The notes under the pieces were generated by a model, which had not been told where the DNA came from, searched no databases, and was given only the letters and a program-made list of their open reading frames with translations. The translations under genes were made by a program, and so were the position numbers. A DNA stretch of 64,000 bases. Origin: Butyrivibrio hungatei NK4A153 (GTDB lineage Bacteria; Bacillota; Clostridia; Lachnospirales; Lachnospiraceae). Shown here piece by piece: positions 8,339-15,728 of this stretch. Where the stretch lies: contig NZ_AUJY01000008.1 of the NCBI RefSeq assembly GCF_000424465.1, positions 124,001 through 188,000 of the forward strand. The letters run 5' to 3'. Every line of letters starts with the position of its first letter. The first letter of the stretch is position 1.

Positions 8339-8782
8339 ATGGTACAACTAAAAGAAATAACAGAAGACAATTTTATCGATGCATTTAATCTCAAGCTTGC
8401 ACCGGGGCAGGAGGAGTTTGTGTCGCATCCGATACGGAGCCTTGCGCAGGCATATGTGTACAGGAACCAATGCCGGCCGTTTGGAATCTATGCGGAAGGG
8501 AAGATGGTCGGATATGTCATGGTGATTTATGATTATGATATTCCGGAGTATGATATCTGGCACATGATGATCGATAAAGATTGTCAGGGGCATGGTTACG
8601 GAAAAGAGGCGCTTGACCGCGTGCTTGAATTTATTAAGACAAAGCCGTTCGGCGATTCGGAAAGAGTTGTTTTAACCTGTAATAAAAACAATCCTGTTGC
8701 GAGAAAAATGTATGAGGATAAAGGATTTGTGGCAACGGGAAATGAGGACGAAGACGAAATAGAACTTGCTATGTCGGTATAG
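8339..8782 (+). CDS. GNAT acetyltransferase (polyamine/BltD-like)
   Basis: A 147-residue single-domain GNAT. It has GKMVGYVMVIYDYD (beta4), IWHMMIDKDCQGHGYGKEAL (the acetyl-CoA pyrophosphate loop, Q-x-x-G-x-G) and a C-terminal NNPVARKMYEDKGF motif. The sequence style resembles spermine/spermidine acetyltransferases such as BltD. The ATG at 8339 follows AAGGGAATCT. It begins 16 bases after the ComB-like gene and is probably in the same transcript. Confidence 0.85.
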   Translation: MVQLKEITEDNFIDAFNLKLAPGQEEFVSHPIRSLAQAYVYRNQCRPFGIYAEGKMVGYVMVIYDYDIPEYDIWHMMIDKDCQGHGYGKEALDRVLEFIKTKPFGDSERVVLTCNKNNPVARKMYEDKGFVATGNEDEDEIELAMSV

Positions 8783-8827
8783 TAAAATCACTACTATTGT
8801 GAAAAAACAAATATGCGGAGGAGAAAA

Positions 8828-9205
8828 ATGGGATTCTGGTTTTTTATGGCAATAACTGATTTGCTTTGCCCCGGTATTATGATCTTTTTTGGAAAAATGT
8901 TTATGAGAAAAGCGCCAAAGAATATAAACGGCGTGTTTGGTTATCGAACGAAACGTTCCATGCAGAATAAAGATACTTGGAATTTTGCTCACAACTATTT
9001 TGGAAAGATATGGTATATTTGCGGGCTGGTTTCAATTCCTCTTTCGATAATTCCCATGTTATTCGTGTTGGGAAAAGATTACGATCAGATCGGAACTGTT
9101 GGCACAGGTATTATTATTGCACAAATACTTCCGCTTGTTGGCGCGATGATTCCGACAGAGCACGTACTTTCGAAAAGATTCGACGAGCTTGGAAGAGTTC
9201 GATAA
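8828..9205 (+). CDS. SdpI-family small membrane protein
   Basis: A 125-residue protein with three hydrophobic segments (about 5-24, 58-80 and 88-107). NGVFGYRTKRSMQNKDTWNF is the conserved SdpI-family loop. In Bacillus, SdpI confers immunity to the SdpC toxin; no sdpC-like gene is seen here, so immunity is not implied. The ATG at 8828 follows GCGGAGGAG at the right distance; an in-frame ATG at 8813 lies upstream of that site. Confidence 0.75.
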   Translation: MGFWFFMAITDLLCPGIMIFFGKMFMRKAPKNINGVFGYRTKRSMQNKDTWNFAHNYFGKIWYICGLVSIPLSIIPMLFVLGKDYDQIGTVGTGIIIAQILPLVGAMIPTEHVLSKRFDELGRVR

Positions 9206-9243
9206 ATAGATTCGGATGCATTCAAATGGGGAAGTGACTGAAA

Positions 9244-9894
9244 ATGCTTGAAAAAATGGATGATTTTTTTACTGCCCGTGCCAACGGATATGACGAGCAT
9301 ATGAAAAGCAATATTGTAGGTGCTTCGGCGTTTTATAAGTATACGGCTTCGCTTTTACCTACGGAGAAGAAAGCAAAGGTTCTGGATCTTGGTTGCGGTA
9401 CCGGCCTTGAGTTAGAAGAGTTTTTTGCTGTAAATCCGTATGGCAGTGTTACGGGGATAGACCTGACGGAAGCTATGCTCGAAGCGTTTAGGGCAAAGTT
9501 TTCGGATAAGGATATTACTATGATCTGCGGATCGTATTTTAATGTTTCTTTTGGCGAAGAGGTATTTGATGCGGCAGTGTCTGTGGAATCTTTGCATCAT
9601 TTTACCAAGGAGGAAAAAACACCTCTATATACCAAACTAAGAAAAGCTCTTAAACCCGGAGGCTATTTTATTATTACAGATTATTTTTCGGATTCGGATG
9701 AGCAGGAAGAATTCCATAGGCAGGAGCTTCTTCGGATAAGAAAAGAGCAAGAGCTTTCGGATGATATATTCTATCACTACGATACTCCGTTGACAGTTGA
9801 ACATGAAAAAGAAGCCCTTCTTGCTGCGGGATTTACGCAGGTTGAGGAGCTTAACCGGTGGGAAGTGACTCATACATTAAAAGCAGTCAGGTAA
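9244..9894 (+). CDS. Class I SAM-dependent methyltransferase
   Basis: A 216-residue methyltransferase with VLDLGCGTGLELEEFF (motif I), VTGIDLTEAML (ribose-binding Asp) and FDAAVSVESLHHF (motif IV), then LKPGGYFIITDYF. This matches the UbiE/Methyltransf_25 style of small-molecule methyltransferase. GGGGAAGTGACTGAAA precedes the start. It is the fourth unrelated-looking methyltransferase of the accessory region. Confidence 0.85.
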   Translation: MLEKMDDFFTARANGYDEHMKSNIVGASAFYKYTASLLPTEKKAKVLDLGCGTGLELEEFFAVNPYGSVTGIDLTEAMLEAFRAKFSDKDITMICGSYFNVSFGEEVFDAAVSVESLHHFTKEEKTPLYTKLRKALKPGGYFIITDYFSDSDEQEEFHRQELLRIRKEQELSDDIFYHYDTPLTVEHEKEALLAAGFTQVEELNRWEVTHTLKAVR

Positions 9895-10293
9895 CCGGTG
9901 GTTTATGTGGAATCAAGTTTACAGGACAGTTTAGGCATCAGTGAGAATGACCGGGAGGTAAAAGATGGCGAAGCAGAATATTTACAGGCTGTTATGTGAC
10001 GGCGGAATCTTTATCTTTTCACAGGAGCATCCGCTCACGACATGCTATTCAGGCACCGGTGACAGGTCTGAGGTATACAGTTATTGATATGAGTATAAGA
10101 TGACGACGATTTTTATGCCTCAAACACCGGAAATGAACGCTCATAGGTAGAAAGTCTTTTTAAGATGCTTCTTTTAAGTAATCGATATTAAAAAAGGTAT
10201 TACGGATAATAGGTTTATAACTACAAGAGCGTTATTAAGAACACGTGGAGTGTCATTGAAGTAGCCGGCAGGAAATATTATGTTGGAGAGAGC
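9895..10293. other. 399-base gap with a possible small gene remnant
   Basis: No convincing full gene. A 40-codon frame at 9965-10087 starts MAKQNIYRLLCDGGIFIF behind GACCGGGAGGTAAAAG, a credible ribosome site, and stops at TGA. Hydrophobic and aromatic residues suggest a truncated gene rather than a real micropeptide, but I do not recognise the family. The rest is AT-rich without clear repeats. Confidence 0.35.
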
Positions 10294-11073
10294 ATGAACA
10301 AGCAAGAGATAATTAGTATATTAAATAATTTTCCTTACAGTCACGACGAGTACTGGATAATTACCGGAAGCGCTATGGTTTTATATGGAATACGAGAGCA
10401 GACTCATGATATAGATATGGGATGTACATCTAAGATGGCAGATCAGCTTGAAGTAGATGGATATTCGTTTGTGTTAACTGAAAGTGGCAATAGGAAGTTT
10501 AAAATTGGGGAAAATATAGAAGCTTTTGAAAACTGGATTAAAGATACAACTGATATGGTTGATAGCGTTCCTGTAATCTCAATTAGAGGTCTCATCGAAA
10601 TGAAGCAGGAACTTGGGCGGGATAAGGATAAAAAAGACATTGCGCTAATCAAGGAATATTTGAATTCTAAGATTGAACTTATTGACAATGTATTGCAACC
10701 GGAAGATTTTGTGAGGCTTAGAAATACTACAGGCTTTGCAGATATTCCTGTGGAGCATGCAAGAAAGGCGCTTCGGAACGGCCTTGTAAATGTTTCAGCT
10801 TTAAAAGATGGCGAACTGATAGGAATGGGAAGGCTAGTCGGCGATGGGGCAATGTATTGGTATCTGCAGGAAATAGTTGTTTTGCCGGCATATCAAGGCA
10901 TGGGCATAGGAACCATGATAGTTAATCATCTTGTAGACTATGCCGTGAAGAATTCTTCTACAGGGAAATTTACAACTATTGGTGGTGTTTCTGCCAAAGG
11001 GAAAGAAGGCTTTTATCAGAAACTTGGATTTGAAGTGATCCCTAATGGCATAAGAAAAATGATAGAGATATAG
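10294..11073 (+). CDS. Nucleotidyltransferase-like domain fused to GNAT acetyltransferase
   Basis: A 259-residue two-domain protein. Residues 1-130 resemble a minimal nucleotidyltransferase of the DUF6036/AbiEii type: WIITGSAMVLYGIREQTHD followed by IDMG, where GS and DxD-like acids would form the active site, then ISIRGLIEMKQELGRDKDKKD. Residues 140-259 are a GNAT domain with WYLQEIVVLPAYQGMGIG and KEGFYQKLGF. Fusing a nucleotidyltransferase to an acetyltransferase recalls bifunctional drug-modifying enzymes, but the substrate is unknown. Confidence 0.75.
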   Translation: MNKQEIISILNNFPYSHDEYWIITGSAMVLYGIREQTHDIDMGCTSKMADQLEVDGYSFVLTESGNRKFKIGENIEAFENWIKDTTDMVDSVPVISIRGLIEMKQELGRDKDKKDIALIKEYLNSKIELIDNVLQPEDFVRLRNTTGFADIPVEHARKALRNGLVNVSALKDGELIGMGRLVGDGAMYWYLQEIVVLPAYQGMGIGTMIVNHLVDYAVKNSSTGKFTTIGGVSAKGKEGFYQKLGFEVIPNGIRKMIEI

Positions 11074-11155
11074 GTTTGTGTTGCAGTAAATTCATACTTG
11101 TATAGCTGCATCAATGAGAATGATTGTGATGTAAAAGGTTGCTAAGGAGAGAATT

Positions 11156-11608
11156 ATGCAAATTGAAATGGAACCAATTGGCTATGTTAGAAATGAAGTT
11201 AAGGACAGAAAAGATGTTTCCTGGGGAGAAGATACTTCTTCTATAGTGTTGAATGCAGAGTATATTTCAGGCTTGAAGGGGCTTGAAGATTTTTCGCATG
11301 TGATCATTTTATATCATCTTGATAAGGCAAAGTATGAAAAAGAAAAACATCTTCAAAGAAGGCCTCAGAATAGAGAAGATATGCCTCTGGTGGGTATTTT
11401 TTCCCAGCGTGGAAAAGACAGACCTAACAGGATTGGCATGACTTCGGTTGAAATTGTATCTGTTTCGGAAGACAGACTCGTTGTCAAGGGACTTGATGCG
11501 ATTGATGGCACACCGATCCTGGATATCAAGCCATACTATCCTGTATATGATAAAAAAGATGCAGTTGTTCCGGAGTGGGTTGACCGCTTGATGGAGCATT
11601 ATTTCTAA
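11156..11608 (+). CDS. trmO: tRNA (adenine37-N6)-methyltransferase TrmO
   Basis: A 150-residue TrmO/TsaA-family beta-barrel enzyme, which methylates the threonylcarbamoyl adenosine at position 37 of some tRNAs using SAM. Recognisable segments are MEPIGYVRNE at the start, GLEDFSHVIILYHL, RPQNREDMPLVGIFSQRGKD, RPNRIGMTSVEIV and LDIKPYYPVYD. The start follows GGAGAGAATT. The length fits the single-domain bacterial form. It is the most housekeeping-like gene of this part of the window. Confidence 0.9.
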   Translation: MQIEMEPIGYVRNEVKDRKDVSWGEDTSSIVLNAEYISGLKGLEDFSHVIILYHLDKAKYEKEKHLQRRPQNREDMPLVGIFSQRGKDRPNRIGMTSVEIVSVSEDRLVVKGLDAIDGTPILDIKPYYPVYDKKDAVVPEWVDRLMEHYF

Positions 11609-11638
11609 TAGATAAATTCAAGTTTGTAGGGGAGCGAA

Positions 11639-12091
11639 ATGGGAATAGTTTATAAAAAACTTACTGAAACTGACCTGAATACCTTTATAAAAATGCGTAT
11701 AAATCAACTGAGAGAAGAAGGGGCTAAAGAGGATATAGATTTAACTCCGGCTCTTAAGGATTATTATAGCAGACATATGGCAGATGGAACCTTTGTTTCC
11801 TGGTTAGCTTTTGATGGAGATAAAATTATTGGTACTAGTGGTATGTCTTTTGTTGAGAAACCTCCTTATTTTGGATGTCCATCTGGCAGAATAGGCTTAT
11901 TATCAAGTATGTATACAAATCCAGAATACAGACGTCAAGGAATTGCTAAAGAACTGCTTGATAGAGTTGTAAATGAGGCAAAAGCATATGGTTGTGGAAC
12001 AGTTCAAATCACAGCTTCTGATATGGGAGTGAAGTTGTATACCTCATATGGATTTAAGCATAACGAAAATTTTATGCAGTATAAGCTTTGA
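11639..12091 (+). CDS. GNAT acetyltransferase
   Basis: A 150-residue GNAT domain. It has IIGTSGMSFVEKPP, LLSSMYTNPEYRRQGIAKEL (the R-x-x-G-x-A acetyl-CoA loop) and a C-terminal GVKLYTSYGF. GGGGAGCGAA precedes the ATG. Its last residues, NFMQYKL, and its first residues match the deleted GNAT remnant at 4118-4195, so that remnant once was a paralogue of this gene. Confidence 0.88.
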   Translation: MGIVYKKLTETDLNTFIKMRINQLREEGAKEDIDLTPALKDYYSRHMADGTFVSWLAFDGDKIIGTSGMSFVEKPPYFGCPSGRIGLLSSMYTNPEYRRQGIAKELLDRVVNEAKAYGCGTVQITASDMGVKLYTSYGFKHNENFMQYKL

Positions 12092-12172
12092 GCAAGGATT
12101 AGGGGGAGAGACTTATGTTTTTCAAGCGAAGGATGGAGATAATGCATTATCTTTCCGAAAAGGAGATTAGAA

Positions 12173-12718
12173 ATGAAGAATGAAGAACTCATGCCAAAGC
12201 GCCTTGGACGAACAACATTATATGAAAGTGAACATGTATGTTTGTATTCTGACAGAGTGGCTCAGCCAAGCGGACAAATAACAGAAAATTATTATCAGAT
12301 TCATTATCCCAAGAAGGCTGTTGCAATTGTTATTTTTGATGAGGAAGATAACATCCTTCTTATTCAGAACAGGAGATATACTGTAGGCCGCCTTGAATGG
12401 GAAGTGCCCGCAGGAAGGATTGAGTATGGTGAATCAAACGAAGCTGCAGCTAAGAGAGAAGCTATAGAAGAAACGGGATGCGAGCTGGCTGATTTACAGT
12501 ATTTATGCTCTTATAATCCATCAAACGGAATGTCGGATTCTTTGATTCATTGTTTTGCGGCAAAGGTATCATCAGAAGGCGATTTTACAGATTCTGATGA
12601 GATAAATAATAAAAGATGGTTTTCAAAACAAGAGTATATGGATTTGTTAAAAACAAATGGAACAATGGACGGTGTCACCATTTTAGCAATTTTATATGCG
12701 CTGCAGTTTTATAAATGA
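12173..12718 (+). CDS. Nudix hydrolase (ADP-ribose pyrophosphatase-like)
   Basis: A 181-residue Nudix protein. The Nudix box is complete, from GRIEYGESNEAAAKREA through IEETG. The upstream AVAIVIFDEEDNILLIQNRR and PAGRIE segments match NudF-like ADP-ribose/sugar-nucleotide pyrophosphatases. It cleaves nucleoside diphosphates linked to another moiety. AAAAGGAGATTAGA precedes the ATG. A 22-codon frame at 12115-12183 with its own GGGGGAGAG site overlaps the start and might be a leader, or nothing. Confidence 0.88.
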   Translation: MKNEELMPKRLGRTTLYESEHVCLYSDRVAQPSGQITENYYQIHYPKKAVAIVIFDEEDNILLIQNRRYTVGRLEWEVPAGRIEYGESNEAAAKREAIEETGCELADLQYLCSYNPSNGMSDSLIHCFAAKVSSEGDFTDSDEINNKRWFSKQEYMDLLKTNGTMDGVTILAILYALQFYK

Positions 12719-12773
12719 TACGTAGTCGGTCGTAGGGAGAGATACGGAGCATCAAGGCAAAGGGTTAGATAAC

Positions 12774-13238
12774 ATGGTGAAAGAATATATTCTTGCAAAA
12801 ACTGCAGACATAGAAACTGTGTTTAACATAGTTCAGAATTCGATAAAAACCACATATCCCAAGTATTATCCTAAAGAGGTCGTTGAGTTTTTTAGCAATT
12901 TGCACAGCATGGAAAATATTCTAAAAGATATTGAGTGTGGTTTGGTTGGTATCCTTTTGGCCGATGGAATATGCGTTGGTACCGGCTGCTACAAGGATAA
13001 TCATATTACCAGAGTATATGTTGAGCCGGAATATCAGGGAAAAGGATATGGCACATGTATCATGGACTGTTTGGAAAAAAATATATCCGAGAAATTTCCT
13101 ACGGCAGTATTAGATGCATCTTTGCCGGCTTGTCATTTATATGAAAAAAGGGGATATAGAACTATTGAGCATTGCAAATATTCTGTTGAAAATGGCGCAA
13201 TTCTTGTGTATGAGATGATGGAAAAAGAACTCGCTTAG
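12774..13238 (+). CDS. GNAT acetyltransferase
   Basis: A 154-residue GNAT domain with ITRVYVEPEYQGKGYGTCIM (acetyl-CoA loop Q-x-x-G-x-G), LDASLPACHLYEKRGY and a final VYEMMEKEL strand. The substrate is unknown. AAAGGGTTAGATAAC lies before the ATG. It is the last gene before the type I toxin-antitoxin locus, and its stop lies 25 bases upstream of the antitoxin promoter. Confidence 0.87.
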   Translation: MVKEYILAKTADIETVFNIVQNSIKTTYPKYYPKEVVEFFSNLHSMENILKDIECGLVGILLADGICVGTGCYKDNHITRVYVEPEYQGKGYGTCIMDCLEKNISEKFPTAVLDASLPACHLYEKRGYRTIEHCKYSVENGAILVYEMMEKELA

Positions 13239-13263
13239 AACAATTTGAATATATAACATTGAT

Positions 13264-13292
13264 TTGACGATAATGTGCGGTAATGGTAGTAT
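13264..13292 (+). promoter_or_regulatory. Predicted antitoxin RNA promoter
   Basis: TTGACG and TAGTAT are separated by 17 bases (an overlapping TATAAT lies at 13290-13295). The position, just outside the 3' end of the toxin transcript and pointing into it, is what a convergent type I antitoxin needs. Confidence 0.6.
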
Positions 13293-13299
13293 AATAAAT

Positions 13300-13395
13300 G
13301 AAAAAGGTGCTACCGATAGACGGTTAGCCCCAAACAAGTTTAAGTAGTTAATAACCGCTCATACAAGTCTGCCAGGACAATGGGCGGTTATTTTT
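13300..13395 (+). ncRNA. Predicted antisense antitoxin RNA of a type I toxin-antitoxin locus
   Basis: A short + strand RNA is expected from the promoter at 13264-13292 to the terminator ending at 13395. It would be fully complementary to the 3' part of the minus-strand toxin mRNA, including the stem sequences GGTGCTACC and CGGTTAG that close that mRNA. Type I antitoxins of Firmicutes (for example SR4 against bsrG) overlap toxin 3' ends in the same convergent way. The prediction rests on layout; transcription is not shown. Confidence 0.6.
13350..13395 (+). terminator. Rho-independent terminator of the antitoxin RNA
   Basis: ATAACCGC (13351-13358) pairs with GCGGTTAT (13384-13391), followed by TTTTT. 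The stem also contains the original toxin stop codon on the opposite strand. Confidence 0.75.
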
Positions 13396-13611
13396 GTGTC
13401 TTGGATTCATGCTTTCCATGCATATAACCAAGACTAGAACAAAGAGTCGCTTGCGACTCTTTTCGCGCCGATGCGCGCAAGCTTTAGCTTGCATAATTCA
13501 TCTGCGCATCGGTCGCATCTATAGCGTAGCGATTTATATTTGATAGGAATACTATCAAATATAAGTCGCGCACAGTGCAAGCACCGCGATAAGGTCAGTG
13601 ATGGTGAGCAT
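13388..13611 (-). pseudogene. Small holin-like type I toxin gene, interrupted
   Basis: On the minus strand, GGAGGAACTTGCTT precedes an ATG (13609-13611) that opens MLTITDLIAVLALCATYI and then stops at 13555-13557. Further downstream, after about 120 bases of hairpins, a frame reads LGYMHGKHESKTQK and stops at 13388-13390 beside the antitoxin terminator. Joined, the halves make a roughly 33-residue protein with a hydrophobic N-half and a charged tail. That shape is typical of the small holin-like toxins of Firmicutes type I systems. As it stands only an 18-residue hydrophobic peptide can be made, so the toxin is probably inactive. Confidence 0.65.
13433..13565. repeat. Triple-hairpin element, copy 1, inside the toxin gene
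   Basis: On the + strand it has, in order: hairpin 1 AAAGAGTCGC/GCGACTCTTT with a CTTGC-type loop; a nested hairpin with outer arms CCGATGCGC/GCGCATCGG and inner arms GCAAGC/GCTTGC; then hairpin 3 TTATATTTGATAG/CTATCAAATATAA with a 5-base loop. The copies at 21206 and 34445 have the same order and loop sizes with different stem sequences. It splits the toxin frame. Confidence 0.7.
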
Positions 13612-13727
13612 AAGCAAGTTCCTCCAACAAAGATTTCTCATGAGAGATTTCTATGATTAACGGAGGTCACAGTCCTCCGGTTGAAGAACTAACCGCCTAC
13701 CGTAATTACTGGTAGCACCAAGTAATA

Positions 13728-13756
13728 ATTATAAAGAACGAATGTTCTGGAGTCAA
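13728..13756 (-). promoter_or_regulatory. Consensus promoter of the toxin mRNA
   Basis: On the minus strand, TTGACT (13751-13756) and TATAAT (13728-13733) are separated by exactly 17 bases, a near-perfect vegetative promoter. The expected start point falls at about 13721, right before GGTGCTACC, the 5' arm of the long-range stem. Confidence 0.8.
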
Positions 13757-13780
13757 TATTTGATTTTGGGGAGAGAGAAT

Positions 13781-14431
13781 ATGAACTACAAAATAATAGA
13801 TAAAGAAACATACTACAGAAAAGGTGTATTTCGCCACTTCTCAGAGGATTGCAAATGCTCGACTTCTATGACAGCCAGGATTGATGTTACAGATCTGGTT
13901 CTTTTTTCTAAAAAAGCAGGAACAAAGTTCTATATCAATTTCCTCTATATTCTTTCGAAGGTTCTCAATTCGCGAGACGATTACAGAATGGGGTATCTAT
14001 GGCAAACGGACGAGCTCATCTGCTACGATGTGATCAATCCTACTCAGTATGTTTTTCACGAAGATACCGAGACTTGTACTCCTGTATATACAAGATATGA
14101 TGAGGACTATGAAAGTTTCTACGCAGATGCTCTGAAGGATGTTGAAGAGGCTAAGAAAACAAGAGAATATATGCTGGATATGGCTAATCATCCAAACTGG
14201 TTTGATGCATCTTACATATCATGGCTTTCATATGATTCGCTTAATATTGAACTTCCGGATGGGCATTTGTTTTTTGCACCTATTATCAATTGGGGAAAAT
14301 ATCGCGAAGAGAACGGCAGACTTGTTATGCCTGTGAGTGTTCGATTGAATCATGCTATAGCTGATGGCTATCTGGTTGCGAATGTGTTCCGGCTTTTGGA
14401 AAAAGAGGTACAGTCTTTTGTGGAACCCTGA
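13781..14431 (+). CDS. Chloramphenicol acetyltransferase (CatA family)
   Basis: A 216-residue CAT-family protein, the usual length. The region from PVSVRLNHAIADGYLVANVF holds the catalytic His at residue 191 and the Asp-Gly that follows. Classical CATs have His-His-Ala-x-x-Asp-Gly; here the first His is Asn, which is also seen in divergent xenobiotic acetyltransferases. FRHFSEDCKCSTSMTARIDV and NWFDASYISWLSY match other CAT blocks. It O-acetylates chloramphenicol or another hydroxylated acceptor with acetyl-CoA. The ATG at 13781 follows GGGGAGAGAGAAT. Confidence 0.85.
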   Translation: MNYKIIDKETYYRKGVFRHFSEDCKCSTSMTARIDVTDLVLFSKKAGTKFYINFLYILSKVLNSRDDYRMGYLWQTDELICYDVINPTQYVFHEDTETCTPVYTRYDEDYESFYADALKDVEEAKKTREYMLDMANHPNWFDASYISWLSYDSLNIELPDGHLFFAPIINWGKYREENGRLVMPVSVRLNHAIADGYLVANVFRLLEKEVQSFVEP

Positions 14432-14460
14432 TAATTATAAAAACATTTACGAGGACGACC

Positions 14461-14955
14461 ATGTTGAAATTCATACACTTGTTTAAAAATTACTATCTGG
14501 GAATATCGCTTATAGGTGTTGCGGCATTTGTCATACAGGAGATTCCGTATATGATAATGCCGCTGATAAAACCTGCATCCAATCCGATAATGAACATGCA
14601 AAATGAGATTAAATGGCTTGAAACGGTTCAGGGTATATTTGGATTTCTGTGCATGATTTTGCTGATGCTGATCGTGAGGGATGATGTGAAAATTTTTTCG
14701 ATAGCATCTGCAAGAGAAAAAATCTTTTTCTGCTTAACCATTCTAATGATACTGATTAACTTTGTGGGATGGGCATTTTATTACAGCGGATATCAACGTG
14801 GATGGTTGATAGTATTAAGCCAATTCGCGGCGGTTCCTTTGTACTATCTTTTCTTTGGATTGTGGAAGAGCAATTATCTATTGGTTGGAGCGACAGGCCC
14901 GTTCTTTTTAATTCACACAATAAATGGAATATTGAATTTTGGGGTGAGGAAGTAA
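14461..14955 (+). CDS. Membrane protein of unknown function (5 TM)
   Basis: A 164-residue protein with about five hydrophobic segments (near 12-35, 56-73, 87-108, 115-133 and 138-158). I do not recognise the family. It starts 29 bases after the CAT gene behind TTACGAGGACGACC, so it is probably co-transcribed. The Tyr/Trp-rich helices and lack of charged pairs do not point to a known transporter family. Confidence 0.65.
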   Translation: MLKFIHLFKNYYLGISLIGVAAFVIQEIPYMIMPLIKPASNPIMNMQNEIKWLETVQGIFGFLCMILLMLIVRDDVKIFSIASAREKIFFCLTILMILINFVGWAFYYSGYQRGWLIVLSQFAAVPLYYLFFGLWKSNYLLVGATGPFFLIHTINGILNFGVRK

Positions 14956-15062
14956 ATTTAGGTTGCTTATAGGCGATGTTAACGCAAGATTGCCGGGGGC
15001 ATGATTTTAACGATTAAAAAGAAAATCGGCGAATAAACAGCGAAAATAGGTAAATACATAAT

Positions 15063-15648
15063 TCCTGCTGTCGAGAAGAGTACTTATGGCTTGATCATGA
15101 CAGCGGGAAATATAGTTTTATAAAAATCCGCTGTCGAAAAGTAGGCTTGTACCTTGATTGTGACAGCGGGAAATATAGTTTTACAAAAATCCGCTGTCGA
15201 GAAGAGTACTTGTGGCTTGATCATGACAGCGGGAAAAAACAGTTTTATAAAAATCGCTGTCGAGAAGAGTACTTGTGGCTTGATCATGACAGCGGGAAAT
15301 ATAGTTTTACAAAAATCCGCTGTCGAAAAGAGTACTTGTGGCTTGATCATGACAGCGGGAAAAAACAGTTTTATAAAAATCGTTGTTGAAAAGTAGGCTT
15401 GCGCCTTGATCATGACAGCGGGAAATATAGTTTTACAAAAATCCGCTGTCGAAAAGCAAGCTTGTGTCTTGATTATGACAGCGGGAAAAATAGTTTTACA
15501 AAAATCCGCTGTCGAAAAGCAAGCTTGTGTCTTGATTATGACAGCGGGAAAAAACAGTTTTATAATAATCGCTGTTGAAAAGCAAGTATTGGCTTTAATT
15601 ATGGCAGCGAGAAATGCAAATTTATAAATTCCGCCGAAAACTCGCTGC
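15063..15648. repeat. Tandem hairpin array, family C (8 units of 63 bp)
   Basis: Eight units of exactly 63 bases start at 15099 and are flanked by partial units. Each has GACAGCGG and CCGCTGTC arms around an A/T-rich loop, then a spacer such as AAGAGTACTTGTGGCTTGATC. Some arms change together: ATCGCTGTC and CGTTGTTG variants occur with altered partners. Because 63 is divisible by three, long open frames appear on both strands; they are by-products. The gap 14956-15728 holds nothing else. Family C recurs at 21580-21680. Confidence 0.9.
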
Positions 15649-15728
15649 AATATATAGGGACATTGAAGAATCGGCGCTAAAACCGGTACAGATGAGGCAC
15701 CATAAATTTTTTTACGAAGGTGATGACT

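Larger units (their letters stand above)
13301..13721 (-). other. Predicted toxin mRNA with paired 5' and 3' ends
   Basis: On the minus strand the transcript would start at about 13721 with GGTGCTACC (13711-13719) and end with GGTAGCACC plus TTTTT (13306-13314, 13301-13305). The two are perfectly complementary. A second pair, CGGTTAG (13689-13695) with CTAACCG (13321-13327), extends the closure. An upstream hairpin CGGAGG/CCTCCG (13661-13679) could also pair with the toxin ribosome site GGAGG (13621-13625). Long-range end pairing that hides translation is a hallmark of type I toxin mRNAs. Confidence 0.65.

Noticed and set aside
8828-9205. SdpI as immunity gene of a killing-factor (sdp) operon
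   Set aside because: No sdpA/B/C-like genes nearby; SdpI-family proteins are widespread without the toxin.
15084-15650. Long open frames on both strands (up to 188 codons) with internal repeats
   Set aside because: They arise because the hairpin unit is 63 bases long and stop-free. No ribosome sites, and the sequence is constrained by pairing of GACAGCGG with CCGCTGTC rather than by coding.
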